DNA of 64,000 nucleotides from Rhodeus uyekii (GCA_037043235.1 JAWRVZ010000013.1:5145501-5209500), one strand, 5' to 3'; shown: positions 27,701 through 42,700, numbered from the stretch's first letter. The notes: generated from the sequence alone by a model not told the origin. Program-made: numbers and translations.

Positions 27701-30700
27701 TATCAATTCTGTTATGTTTTTATGTTATCAATTATATTATACTAAAAGATTATTATAGTCCATACATACATACATATATATTTAGTGAATTATTACAAAA
27801 AATAATGCTCACCTGAGGTGGTGATGTGACCACGACACAAAGCATTTTTGTAATAGAATAATCTAACTTTAATAAATAATTGTTTCATGTCAAAATGCAG
27901 AATTATAGTAAGGGTCAGTTTTTAAAAAAATATTTATTTTCTTTTGATTTTGGGGTGTAATGTTTTTGTGATATTTCCTATATGATCCAAGTTTGGCTGC
28001 AAGCCCAAAATGACCCCACACTGACCCGTTTTATTAGCCTTTTTCCTACAGGGAACCATTTGGGCCCTGGGGCAGTCTATGCCTGAATATAACTGGGTCA
28101 ATAGTACAGAAGCAGAATTATAGTGCCACTCTCATTTTGGTTCTGTCAGTCTGTTAACTGATGATCGACATAGAAAGAATATTCTTTGAAAGCCTTATAT
28201 TATTTTAAATTCCTAATATAACATTTATAAAACATTTAACCTGTTTTATAGCACACATTTTCTCTGGTGTCCTCTCTGCAGTTACAGACTATGAGATTGA
28301 ATACATGGAGAAGATTGGCACCTCTACTCCTGTGAGTATCTACCTGACCCATAGATGTACTTAGAACAATTACCAAAAAAAACATGTGTGTGACAAACAC
28401 CAAACTTATGTTGAATTACGGGAATTTGTATTTGTGTGAATGCATATATGTATTTATTTACAGCCTCTCTCTGCGAAGAAACCATCACTTTATCTGAAAC
28501 TGGACTCTGTGACAGACAGTCCAAAGAAGACCTCCAACATGCACGATTCAGAGCCCAACTCCCCCTGCACTGGGTAAACTACATACACACATTGGGCTTT
28601 CATGTTTTATGGGGACATTTTATAGACATGACTATATATTTTTTTATACTGTATGACCTGTATATTTTATCAAGAAAACTTTCTGCATTTTTTGATTTTC
28701 AAAAAACAAAACTTAGTATTTATTAGCTGTTTTCCTCATGGAATTTTGGAAAATTTTGGAATTTTCCACCAAAATATGTCCCTTATTAGGATTAGGACAG
28801 TGCTTTTCAACCACTGTGCCACGGAAAATTATTAAATTTCACCGAATTGGTCTAAAAAGCATTTTTTGAAAATTAAGTTTTTTCTTTGTGTTTATTTGAT
28901 TCCCATTCAAGACACTGATAAAAATGACTGTATATTGTTTAATATAGGCTACAGAGTTTCATTTTTTTACATTTTCGGTTGGTGGTGTGCCTTGTGAATA
29001 TTTTTTTTTGAATGAATGAATGAATGAAAAAATTTACCTTGGCTCAAAAAAGGTTGAAAAACACAGGATTAGGACTTTGTCCCCATAACCAGGACCATAC
29101 ATATACACGCATTCATAAATTACTTAACACATGCAATGAATAACTTGATGAGCCTACTTTTCAGTTCTGTGTTGATGTATTTTCTACTCAAAAAGGAAGT
29201 TTGGCAGTTAGCACCTGCTGTTAAATGACATAACCGCACCATTATGTTAACAAAAAGTCATTATCATTTAGTCGGCTATTGAGCAACTGCTATAGAGATT
29301 ATTTTCAAGGCATATATTCCAAGCACCGATAGTGTGAGGATCCTATTGAATTTGCTCTATTTTCAGCAATTATTTATTGTCAGTTTTTAAAAGTACACTT
29401 TCATATAGATGGCCTCAGAGCCATCACCCTTTAACTGAAAGCCACAAAACTCAATTCTCACAGGGTCAGAACAAAGTATCTACTTTCATAATGTGTTCAA
29501 TGTGTTTTATTGTGTTGGTCTCACACTTTACAGGAGCTTTGAGGAGATGGAGGCTCAGATCTCGCAGGGAAAATCACCTGTGCTGCCACCACGTGGCGCT
29601 CGTGACCCCATGGCTTCAGAGAAAAGCAGAAAGAGGGACAGTCATTCTCAGAGTCGAACACAGAGCAACGAGAGAGATGGAGTGGTAAGTGCAAACCAAT
29701 CAAGCACTGAAAAATAGAATCAGCACCTTCAAGAGTGTTTTTATTCATTTGTTTACGTACAATTAAAATGCATGAAATAACACCACAGATGTGTAAAGAT
29801 GTTTTTTTTTAATTTTGTTGCTTTTCAGTCTTAAAGGGGCAGTGCATCCAAAATAAAGAAAATAAATGAATTCTGACATAAAATACTCTGTTAAAAACAG
29901 TAGAACCAAAAAGGGGACACTTTGAAGAATGCACACTGTTCTATGTAATCATTTGTTTTCCATTTACAACAGTATAATGGCAGAACTTTTATTTTGTGTG
30001 AATTCTCCCTTTAAGATTTTACTAAGCATGTGGCTTATATTGATCAGGATCTTCCCACCAGAATCATACTTCAGATTGTTTATTCATAGGCTTCATAAAC
30101 CCATCATAAAAGTATTACCATGCACTAGGCTAAATACATGCTTTCACTGACACCCGGGCACCTCCTACTCCTCTTGTTCCTCTTCTGCTCTCACTCCCAA
30201 CACAGTCCCCAATCCAGGGCCCCATGGACCCCTCAGATCTGCCCCTCTTAGACAGGCTGTCTGATTCACCTGCCCCTCTCAGCTACCTGGAGCCTGATCT
30301 TGCAGAGACCAACCCCACTGCCTTCGCACAAAAACTCCAGGTGTGTAGAGAGAAGCCTACCTGCCCACTATCTCTTCTCCCCTGGACATTTGCTGCTATG
30401 GGTGTTTGAGTGTCTGCGAGTCTTCATTCAGCTGTATTTCACTGTATTTGTTTGTCCCTCCAGTCTTTCATGTATCTTGTCTGCCTTGTTTTGCCTCTCA
30501 TTTTTGTTTGGCCCCTAGTGCTGGGGTCAGGAGTTGTTAAAGGAATAGTTCAACCAAACTTTTTTATAATTTCCAAAATGACAAAAAAAAAGCACCATAA
30601 AGGATAATACTTTTCAAAACTTTGGGTCATAATTTTTATTTTAAAATTAAGATGCATTACATTGATAAAAGTGACAGTAAAGACCTTTACATAACTGCTT

Positions 30701-33700
30701 TATTTAAACTTTCCACTCATTCAATGTTTCATACTATGCAGCACAACTGTTTTCAATATTGATGATAATAGAAAATGTTTGTTGAACACCAAATCAGCAT
30801 ATTAGAGTTAGAATGAGTGATCTGGAGGATTATGTGACATGGACGACTGGAGTAATCACATCACAGAAACAAATTCAATTTGAAATATATTAAAATAGAA
30901 AATAGTTATTTTGAATTGTATTAATATTTCACAATATTACAGTTTTACTGTATTTTTCAGTCAAATAAATGCTGCTTGGTGAGCATAAGAGATTCTTTCA
31001 AAAACATTTTTAAAATTCTAATGGTAGTTTCAAGTCAAATAATGGCTTTTATGGAAGTTGAAATTCTCTGATCCCCATTCACTATTATTATATGGAAGAG
31101 AATAGCTCTTTAGACATTATTTGAAATATCTTTTGGATGAACTATCCTTTTAAACGTTTAGGAAAGAGTGGATGGCTCTCACCACATTCACAGCGTTCAC
31201 TGTAAAATGTGTATGAGTGTCTGTGTGTATGTACAGCATATGTACGTTTTCCCCCCTCAGGTTTAGTATCTGAGTGAGGCCAGTACAACTCTAACCCCTC
31301 TTTTCCTCCTTGCCCTTGCCCCCACTCCATGGGTCACTCCCCCTTTCCTCCCCACCACCCTCCCTTGTGGCCCAGGAGGAGCTGGTGCTCGCAGCCCTGA
31401 GGATAGAGGCTCTACAGGTAGCCAAAAGCATCTCTCAGAGCCCTACTTTGTCCACTGTGTCCCCTCAGGTACTGCGCTGAACCAGCCTGCACCTGTGTGT
31501 GAGAGTGTGTGTGTGTGTGTGCAAGCATGCGTGTGTGTGTGTGTGTGTATGTAATCTACTCCCTTCTGAATTGAGCCCCCTGACTGCACCCTTGGGTATG
31601 AGTGTGAGTACCTACCCATAAACTACCTCACCATACGTGACATCTCACCCCTGGTTCTCTAACCCAGCTCCTGTCCCTCGATTGGTGCTCCTTTTTCCCA
31701 ATCCCTCATCCTTTTGCACAAAAAGAGATGTGTTTCTCCCAGGGCTTTGTGACAATCCTGCATGTTCGCCTGGACAGGAGATCCATAGAGACAAAGGTCA
31801 ATGTGACTTGGAAATGAATGCTGTATATAGACGATATATTAGTACTTAAAATATGAATGATTTGTAGATCATTTATATACCTTTCCTAAGCAAAGAGTTG
31901 TAAGCTGAATTCCATGTCACATTCATGCTGGTTCCTGTTTTCAGTTATTACTAATTTACACTAACTCATTGGAATACGGTGGGCATACGGTCTGTATGCC
32001 TGGTTTGAGGCCACTGGTGTGGCTTCACATAAAGCTTAGCTCAGATCTGCTTTCAGCCATCTTGGAAGAGCGACTGTCACAACAGTCATTTGTACAGGGA
32101 ATGGAATGAACAGACTAATCCGATATACACAAACATGCAGACATGCATACAACAACAAGACGACGCCTCATATTCTTCACACTCCATTCTCATGATGTTG
32201 TCTTGCACACTTCACAGTCTCGCCTCAAGAAGCCCAGTCCACGCCGCTGGAATCTCAACGGTTCCCACATGGCTAAAGTAAGAAGGACAGAAAACAACCC
32301 CTCTAAAGTCTAACTAGGTCTAGTCCATATATTCTAATCCCAATATCCCTGTACCACCATTAGACTAAACCACCATTAGTCAGAAAAATAGGTTTATAGA
32401 CAAAAAAAGCATCTCATCCTTCTCCTGCCCTTTCTGTTCACTGTAAACAATTATTTTCTTAGTTAGTATTTTTGTTGTTTTATCTAAACATTCTTAAAAC
32501 TAAATACATTTCAACTATGAATAATTTAGAAATTACCCTTTTTTAAGTGTGTTTAGTTTTTATTTATTTATTATTTTTGTATATTCAGTACACTACTTTT
32601 ATTCAGAATCAGTGCATTAAATTGATTAAATGTGACAGTAAAACTATTTTACATAGTTACAAATTATTTATATTTCAAATAAATGCTGTGCTTTTGAAGT
32701 TTTTATGCATCAAAGGTTTTCACAAAAATATTAAGCACGACTTAATGTTTTCAACATTGATAATTTTAAGCAATGTTTCTTGAGCACCAAATCTGCATTT
32801 TTGAAATGATTTCTGAAGGGTCATGTGACACTGAAAAATGAATGGCTACTAAATATTCTGCTTTTCCATCACTGAATAAATAACACTTTTAAGTATAATA
32901 AATAGAAAACTGTTATTTTAAATTGTAGTAATATTTCAGAATATTACCGTTTTACTGTATTTTAATCAAATGAATGCAGCCTGGTTTGAGCACAAGACTT
33001 CACTTTAAAACGTTAAAATATTTTGACCAAACTTTTGAACTGTAGTGTACAAACCAAGAAATTATGAATGTACTGCTCTTGCCTGTTCAGATTTCCTTCT
33101 TTTAATTTTTTTTTTTTAACAAGGAACAGCAAAATCTAACCACAAATTAGAATCTAAGAAAGTCAGTCACATGCATAACAAAAAAACACATCAACTCTAA
33201 TTCATTTTCCCGACACATTTAAAATGACTATCCAGTATCCGCATAACATTGTATAAACCCCTTTTTTCTAAATAATTGTTAGGTTTTGTCTCCCTCTGTC
33301 AAAACTAGTGTGGTTATTTTTGTAGAAAGCTGCAGGAAAATCCACACAGACAGATAGCAAACTCTGTCACAGGACGTCCCGCATTCCACAGGTATAGTTT
33401 CTTCCCCCAAATAACCTCTGGACTTCATAATTCATAATAAATAACATAAAAGAGATTTCCTTAATAGCACTGAGCTTTAATTTATCAAAAGTATTTTTGG
33501 CATTATGGAGTACTTTCATATAGAAAAAGAGTGACACTGTTTTATATAGCTGAATTATGGAGTAATGAGGTTTAGTGATGACTAGCCTGAATTGATGACC
33601 TTCTTAAAATATTCAGTATTTTAACATACATTATTAGATAACGCTCTTCCTGAAATAGTCCCACAGACACGTTTCACATGCTGCCTCAGCACATTCTCCA

Positions 33701-36700
33701 TGGTGTTCTTTTTTAATACCTTTTCTTGTCATGAGTGATAATTTATCATTCATGCAAATACATGCACAGCTGCTCTGAAGATGACAGGATTACATCACAA
33801 CTCCACTGCTGCACTGAACTGTCTTGTCAATATTCAAATAGAAGGCTTTTGTTTTTCATTTAGATTTAGATTTATTCCTCTGCTTCATTTCTCACCTTGT
33901 GCTGACTGTGTTTATGATTTGTGATGACCAGCATGCATTTTCTCTTGGGCTGGATTACACATTCAAGGAGTTTCTAGATAAGATTATGCAGTGCAGAATT
34001 TGATTGTTGGGAAAGTTTATGTGTTGGAGTCAAGTGTTTAATGTATACAGTCATAAGAGATCCAAGACCACAAGATCAACACTCCAACTCTAAATTTGAT
34101 AGTGTCATTTCAACATTTGTACTGTATGTATTCTGCTATGTGCCCCGTCCATGATCTGAGTGCAGTACAATAATGCTCAATAAATGGTATTAGGCATAAA
34201 TGCTTCTTTCAGACCAAACATTATGTGATGGACATTCTGTATTTGTACCCTAACACACGGCCCCCTACCTCGTATAAGAGTCAAACTCAATTAATCTCCT
34301 AATCCAGCTCTGCTAGGAAGAATTAATCAGCTTTAATCAGCAAGTGGGTTTAAGGGCTAAACATGATGATTATTCAGTAACAACTCCCAATCACTGGCTA
34401 TAAAGAGGATATAATTACCATATGAAAATAGACTTAGTTTTCAGAAGTCAGTTATTATATTAAATTACAGTACATTTACATTTGAAAGTGGACAGTTATA
34501 AAACATGTCTGTCTTTTCCTGTAAGGTATAATAATAAAATATAATAAAAAAGAGTTTATCTTTTAATTGTCTGATACAGACTGTTGTGCATGTAGTGGCT
34601 GGTTGCATTAACTACCCAGATATATACTTTTTGGACCATCAACTTTTATTTCCAATAACTGAACAACCTGTTCTCCTGCAGTCCTCATCTGACAGCATTC
34701 CCTCCCTTACCTGGATTCGGTTAAAACGGCAAACTGTTCATGACAAACAGTTTTTCATGCCCATCTCACTTTGGGGATTGTCAGTCATAACATCCCAGCT
34801 ATATGCAGCAGGCCTATCGCAAACTGCTAGAGGCTTTTGAAACTGAAACAAAGAGCCTGCTCTTCATGGCATTATGGCTTTGCTGAGTAGAACCTGTAGA
34901 TGCTTCTTCCCTCTAGGATGTGTGAAATCAATATTTTTGTACACAAATAAATGCTCAGATTTTTAATGGTTTCTCCACAACTCTTTCCTTGGCATCAGAG
35001 AGAAATTGCCTCCCCGGGGGACAGTGGCGTTTCCAAGAGCTCCCTCTATTCCCGAACAGGATACATTGAAGGGGAAAGCCCTCATCTGCCACATGACTTG
35101 GACCACTCTCTGGGCATCGCCCGAGAAGAGGTATCTGCTCACCCATTGCATGACATCATACCACAATAAATACCACAAAACTACATATTGCTGGAGGAAA
35201 ATCTTAGTGTTTTCATTAAATTTGTATAAAAAACTGACTTGTTAAAGTTGAAAAGTGTGAAATTATGCAGTGCTAAGATGACAACCAATCATAAACTGCT
35301 TGAATGCTCACCTCATGTTATTAAATATTCATAAGCTCTGTACAGTCATAGAATGCTGTGCTTAGTTTCAGATTCTGAGGGAAGTTCATGTTGATTACCT
35401 GGAGTGATGAGAAAGTATTATTTTTTCTGTATTTCAGAAGATTTCAACTTAGCATGATATAAAAATAACTTATAACTCAAATTTCATAACTCAATTTTCT
35501 GGTGAAACGACTGCAATTTTTGAGTGCAACATCCACATCTAAAATTACAAATGCAGGATAAAACCAAGTCCATGTCACTCTGCTGTATTTCACAATAAGG
35601 AAGATGTTGCTTCCTCTCTACTAAGAATTTTCAGAAATTTTGTTTACATTTCCACTGATTTGTTTATTTTCAAATAGGTTTCATGCTCATCACTTGCATA
35701 TACACACACACTCACCTAAAGGATTATTAGGAACACCATACTAATACTGTGTTTGACCCCCTTTTGCCTTCAGAACTGCCTTAATTCTATGTGGCATTGA
35801 TTCAAAAAGGTGCTGAAAGCATTCTTTAGAAATGTTGGCCATATTGATAGGATAGCATCTTGCTGTTGATGGAGATTTGTGGGATGCACATCCAGGACAC
35901 GAAGCTTCCGTTCCACCACATCCCAAAGATGCTCTATTGGGTTGAGATCTGGTGACTGTGGGGCCATTTTAGTACAGTGAACTCATTGTCATGTTCAAGA
36001 AACCAATTTGAAATGATTCGAGCTTTGTGACCATAAAGGGATGGACATGCTCAGAAACAATGCTCAGGTAGGTCGTGGCATTTAAACGATGCCCAATTGG
36101 CACTGAGGGGCCTAAAGTGTCCCAAGAAGACATCCCCCACACCATTACACCACCACCACCAGCCTGCACAGTGGTTACAAGGCATGATGGATCCATGTTC
36201 TCATTCTGTTTATGCCAAATTCTGACTCTACCATCTGAATATCTCAACAGAAATCGAGACTAAACAGACCAGGCAACATTTTTCAGTCTTCAACTGTCCT
36301 ATTTTGGTGAGCTCGTGCAAATTGTAGCCTCTTTTTCCTATTTGTAGTGGAGATGAGTGGTACCCGGTGGGGTCTTCTGCTGTTGTAGCCCATCCGACTC
36401 AAGGTTGTGCGTGCTGTGGCTTCACAAATGCTTTGCTGCATACCTCAGTTGTAACGAGTGGTTATTTCAGTCAAAGTTGCTCTTCTATCAGCTTGAATCA
36501 GTCGGCCCGTTCTCCTCTGACCTCTAGCATCAACAAGGCAATTTCACCCACAGGACTGCCGCATACTGGATGTTTTTCTCTTTTCACACCATTCTTTGTA
36601 AACCCTAGAAATGGTTGTGCTTGAAATCCCAATAACTGAGCAGATTGTGAAATACTCAGACCGACCCGTCTGGCAACAACAACCATGCCACGCTCAAAAT

Positions 36701-39700
36701 TGCTTAATTCACCTTTCTTTCCCATTCTGACATTCAGTTTGGAGTTCAGGAGATTGTCTTGACCAGGACCAACTCCTGAATGCATTGAAGCAACTGCCAT
36801 GTGATTGGTTGATTAGATAATTGCATTTATGAGAAATTGAACAGCTGTTCCTAATAATCCTTTAGGTGAGTGTGTATATATATATATATATATATATGTA
36901 TACTTGCACAGTATATATTCACCTTATAAATTATTACAGTTTGAAACATGGCAAGAATAACCCAGGTCTATGGTAACTCAGAATGACACTGGTTTTAATA
37001 ATTTTAAGTGTGAAAAGATCATGTCTATAAAGTGATGCTTTTCTTATTTCAGGTTGTTTTGAAAGAGAAAGAAGCCATGGAATGGAAGAAAAAATATGAG
37101 GAGAGTAGACGCGAGGTGGAGGAAATGAGGTGGGTGTTGTCAACATGATCAATGATCCCTGTGCCCTTGTGAGCTGTGACGAGTGAAGCTTGCGTCATTT
37201 CCTGACCTCAACGCCGCCACCAATACTCTTCCAATCAATAGGAGTGTCCAAAGCATCCATTCACTACTTACGTTCCATAATGAGATGATCGGGCAGCATA
37301 ATTTAAAATCCTAATGCATTGAACCTGGCAAGGCTCTAATTACAGGACATGCATCAACCTCAGCCCACCTCTCAATCTGTTTATCTCTTTCCTACTGCTT
37401 TTTGAAGTCAAGCATAAGTAGAAAGCCAATTAAAGAAGACCTTAATGTGTCAGACGTGCCAGTGATGGGGTCAGGAGTAGAGAGAGAATAGACAAAAGAT
37501 AATGGCGCTTTGTTTTCAACCATCTGGAAAACACATGGAACTGTCTTGTCACTCAATTAAATGCAATTTTAAGGTTGTTTATATTAGTTTTTGCTTTAGA
37601 AGCTCTTAACTGAGAGGTTAAATCAGTTGACTGTCATATTACACAGTTCATGTTCAGCACTGTTGAAGCTTTTTATCATGTCACTGTACTATTAAAGAAA
37701 ATGCAGTGTTGTCTAATTCAGACGACAGTTGAGAGAATAGGACGTTTTAAAGCTGTCCTTTTGTTTTCAATGGTTAAAGTGAACAAGGCAATCTGGGAGG
37801 GTTGAAGATTAGAGCCAGCTGGACTGGGCCTTGTCAGTGTGGATAAGAATGGAGCTTAGTTCATTAGTCTGATTGGGCTCAGGATAAGGAAGGCCTAAGA
37901 GGCTAAGGGAAGATGTAGCTAATCCATCTGCTTACTGTGCCGGCAACCTGCTTTTCTCCAACCAAGTCTTTCTGCCAGCCGAACTTTAGTAGCCAAACAC
38001 GACATAACAAATGCCAATTTCCTGACCTCTCATGTAATCGACCGTGTTTAGAAACATTAAAAGTCATTGTCATCTCAGCATGCATTGTTGTCAGTGCTGT
38101 TAAGTTGCATTTACATTACGTTGTCAACCAATCTGTTTTTTTACTGACATTTATAACAGAGTGGACCTTTCTGGATACAGAAAAAACACTAAGTTGGATT
38201 GTTTGATATCCAGTTTGAGGCACGGTTCTAAATCCTGTTTATACCTGGTATTACGATCCGTATGGGGTGATCCAGTCACAAGTGGTCAGACAAGATAGAT
38301 AGCTGATGGTAGCAATGTGTCTCAAATGCATCTACTTTGACCACTTGGGATCGGATTTTGGGGAGGGTCACTGACTTTGTGAATACACGCGTCACTCTCT
38401 ACGTCAGTGTGTTACTGCATTTTGTTAAATCACAAAGTAAAACAAGAACAATTTTGCACATTCCCCTTCTAAACATTTTGAGTTATTTTAGGGAAGTACC
38501 TGTATTAAGCCCAACCCCATTTTCTTTTAAAGCAACTACCTCTATATGTAGCTTCAGTGATCAGATCATAAACGTTTTGGACCCTGCCTGCACTTGTATT
38601 TAATACTAATCACTTGTGATTGGTTCATCTGAAACTGATCCAGGTTTAAATGGACTCTAGGACATATGGTTTGTGTGTACTGAAAGCTTGGGGTCAGTAA
38701 AAAATAAAATAAAATAATTGATGGCAGGCTCCATTTATTTGATCAAAAGTATAATGAAACAGTAATATTGTTGTCATGGTTAGGCAAGGATGAAGATGAG
38801 ATACAACAGAACTTTTAATGAATTCAAAGGTGGCGTAACAGTAGTGCAAACACACCATGTGATCAACACAAACAACAACCGACACCGAGTGAACAGGGAG
38901 AACTAAATACATGAGTGGTAATGAACAAATGATAAACAGCTGTGATGATTAGTCTCCATGGTAACTGATGAGTGATATAAGGATCTAGAACAAAGGAACA
39001 TGTGACTGAAAAAAGACAAAAGAAGAGTCCTGTTTAGGTGGTTCTGTGACAATTGTGTCTTCACTGTCACTTTTGACCAATTTAATCTGCCCTTGCTGAA
39101 TAGAAGTATTAAAATCTAACAAATAAATAAAATATTTTATTGAACCCAAACTTTTAGTGTACAGTTCATCACTCCTGTTTCATTCCTCTGGACACTTGAT
39201 TTTAAAATTATTTTTACATACAGTTATGCGTTAATAAGCCCTATTTGGTTTATTTAGAGCATTTTATGGGAAATAGTATTATTAAAAGGATCTGATCAGA
39301 TCTTGCAGTATAAATGCATCTTATTTGAATATTGTCTTGATTTTTGCTTATTCTTCACAGGAGGATAGTTATGGAGTATGAAAAGACCATTGCAGAGATG
39401 ATCGGTGAGTCTTGATTGTGAAATACGATTTCATCTTCTCCTGGGGATTTCTAATTTATGTTTTTCCATTGTATTTATCTGTGCTGTCCTTCTGCTACAA
39501 TGCTATATAAATTAACAGGCACAACCCTTTCCCAGTCATGCCACACCAACACACATATACACAATACATTTTTGTTAATTTCTCATTTAATTTGCAGAAA
39601 AATCTTTCGTGCCTCCGGACCCAAACACTGGTCAGTTATAAGCACAAACCTTCATGTCTCCCTATTTATTCCACTTGACTCAGAAAACTTAAACATGCTC

Positions 39701-42700
39701 CTGCTTAAACATGCAGCTTACCAGACCTCACCCACTCACTGACAAATTAATCTAATTTCTTTGTCTCTTCATGATTTACGTCAATGTAAATGCTATAGGA
39801 TGTGTGCATTCTTACATATTCAGATTACGATCCTGGGTGTCTGGTTTAACCTTGACATGCTTTTCTCTCTTTTGCACAAATAAAAACATATTTTCATTGC
39901 CTTGTTTTCATTCTTCCTTGATATTCTACTTGCCCTTTCTACATAATTTTATTTTTCCTTTGTTCATTTTTCTTGGCCACTTTTCTGGCTTTCATCACCT
40001 TTCTTCTTTGACACTTTCATTAATTTTGAAATTCTCCATTGTTTGAGTCGCGCCTTTCTCTCTCACATGTCCCACCCTGCTGGCTTGACTTAATGCCGTC
40101 CCTTCTTTCTGTTTTGCTCCCTCTGTCCCTCATAAATATTTGATAAATCACTCAGGCATGCCTGGTAAGTAACAGCAACTCTTTATTTTCTTTGTGTTGA
40201 ATCCACCACATCTGATAGTGACGGACAAGGAGAGTTCTCCTTCTATAGCCTGATATTTTGTCTCTCCTTTTAGCATCATCTGTTTTTGCTCTTCAGGTCT
40301 TTTTGTAGGCCTATTCTCAAACACCTTCCATTGCCATCTCATCAGTGTTGGGGAAGCTACTTTGATATTGTACTTTTCCTAAAGTACAAGCTCAAGTACA
40401 ATCAAGCTACCATTTACAAAAAAAGTATTTACAACAGTAACATTTCTTATTATTGTCACAGTTAAATGAAATGGTTGTGCTGCTTAACATTTTTGTTGAA
40501 ACATGATACATTTTTTCAAGTTTTTTTTTCATGAATAGAAAGTTCAAAAGAACAGCATTTATTTGAAATAGAAATCTTTGGAATATGATGTATTTGATCA
40601 ATTATTTGTCTTTGCTAAATGAAGGTATAGTAGTCATTTATTTTATTGGAATAATAAAAATAGTCACCCTAAACTTTTAAATGGTTGTTAACATTTAAAC
40701 TAAACTAGTCAAACTTGAATACATTTTATATAATTGATTAGAAACATGTGATAGACTAATATTTATTTAACTCCAATAATAGGTAGGGATCTTAGTTCCA
40801 GACACACAACTGATCAATGAATCGGTTTAGAGGGATAGTCCACCCAAAAATGAACTCATCATGTTGTTCCAAACATGTATGCGTTTCTTTCTTCTGTTGA
40901 GCTCAAAAGAAGATATTTAAAAACATTTTGGTAACACATTTTTTTCCTATTGTGGAAGTCAAGGGCTACCATTAACTGTTTGATTACAATCATTCTTTAA
41001 AATTATATTCTTTTGTGTTAAACTAAATTTTCATTCTTGGTGAACTATTCCTTTAACTATGAATCAGTTTTTTTTACACCATTAAAATAAACCAGCTTTG
41101 TCTCATCTCTCACTGTGCTTCAGTGGCTTGCCCATCATTGTGTGTGTGTGTGTGTGTGTGTTTGTGTGAGTGTGTGTGTTGTCTGCATGCATCACAGAGA
41201 TGCAGGGTAAAAATCTGCACTTTCATTTGTCATTATCAAAGATTTAGACATAGTGGTGTAGATTATAACATTACATTTTAAGTAATCTTCCGCATCCAAA
41301 AGCAGTTTTGCTTTTTCTGTTTTAGTGTGCTTGTATTGTATAATATAAACCTATAATGGATTTTTTTGTTTGTGTGTATGTCTCAGAGGGTGAACAGAGG
41401 GAGAAGACTTTGTCCCATCATACTATCCAACAGTTGATCCTGGAGAAAGACCAGGCATTAGCTGATCTCAACTCTGTGGAGAAATCTCTTGCTGACTTGT
41501 TCCGGCGCTATGAGAAGATGAAAGATGTTTTGGAAGGATTCCGTAAAGTAAGTCATTTAGCACTGAGACTGTTAAAGGTTAAAGTCATTGTGCATTTCTA
41601 TTTGCAGTTCTATATTTTGATTGATTTCTGAATAGAACAGAATATTCAATGAGAAAAATGTGGGCCAGGATTTTAATAAATTGTGGTCATCACCTACCAA
41701 AAATGGAGCCAAACCGAATGCAAGCTTGATAAAACAATACATAAGTCATTATTATCAGTCATTTACTGACTTCAATTCTTTGTTTAACCATCAGAATGAG
41801 GATGTGCTGAAGAAATGTGCACAGGAGTACTTGTCTCGTGTCCGTAAGGAGGAGCAGCGCTACCAGGCCTTGAAGATTCACGCTGAGGAGAAACTTGATA
41901 AGTAAGTACAGTACATAGTCCATGCATATGCTTTTAACATGCTTTGTTAGGCTAATTAAGGCATAGACTTAAACTGTGAACTCAGTGTTCTTTAAGAGTC
42001 CTTAGAAATATGAAATGATAGCATGCCTTTGACCATGTGGCACCCGCAGGGCGAATTCTGAAATTGCTCAGGTGAGAGCCAAAGCCAAGCAGGAGCAGGC
42101 TGCGCATCAAGCCAGTCTGAGGAAAGAACAGATGAAGGTGGACTCACTGGAGCGCACACTGGAACAAAAGGTTTGCTCACATTCGCAAATCCACAAGCTT
42201 ATTTGCTGCAGTCATAACTTACAAGCCTAAAAATTACCCATTATTGTTTTTTGTTATTAAAACATTTAGTTGATTTTTTTTAAGTACAGTATATAGCTCA
42301 AAATCTGCAATGAGATAATTAAATGTAACAAATCATGTAAAATGAATCCTCTTTTATTTGTGAAATTAAACATTTATATTTAATAGCCTTAGTATTTAAT
42401 AACCTCAATAGCTGAGAGGATGGTAATCAAACTACATTTACAAACTAAAAATCACCTTTTACAATATACACCAAGTTTATAATACCGTATATTACATCAG
42501 CATGTGAGAGTTAAATTGGACGACTACAGGGACTCATCTTAAGATTATTCATTTAACAGTCATCCTTTGCCAAAATAATGAAAAAATCAGTCAAGAAATA
42601 GACAAGTACTGAAAATAAAAAAACTCAGTTTCAGAATCAGAATGCGTAGTTCATGCTTAAAGAATGTCCGTCAAAATATAACATACGGCTTTCTGTTTCC

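Larger units (their letters stand above)
37130..39360 (+). other. tacc2: tacc2 intron
   Basis: 2.2 kb intron. The left 1.5 kb has no recognised feature; the right part holds a family E copy (38693-39163) interrupted by a family F insertion (about 38775-39058). Confidence 0.5.

Noticed and set aside
38952..38965. Third X-box-like site GTCTCCATGGTAAC
   Set aside because: It has T where the consensus needs a purine and lies inside an interspersed repeat.
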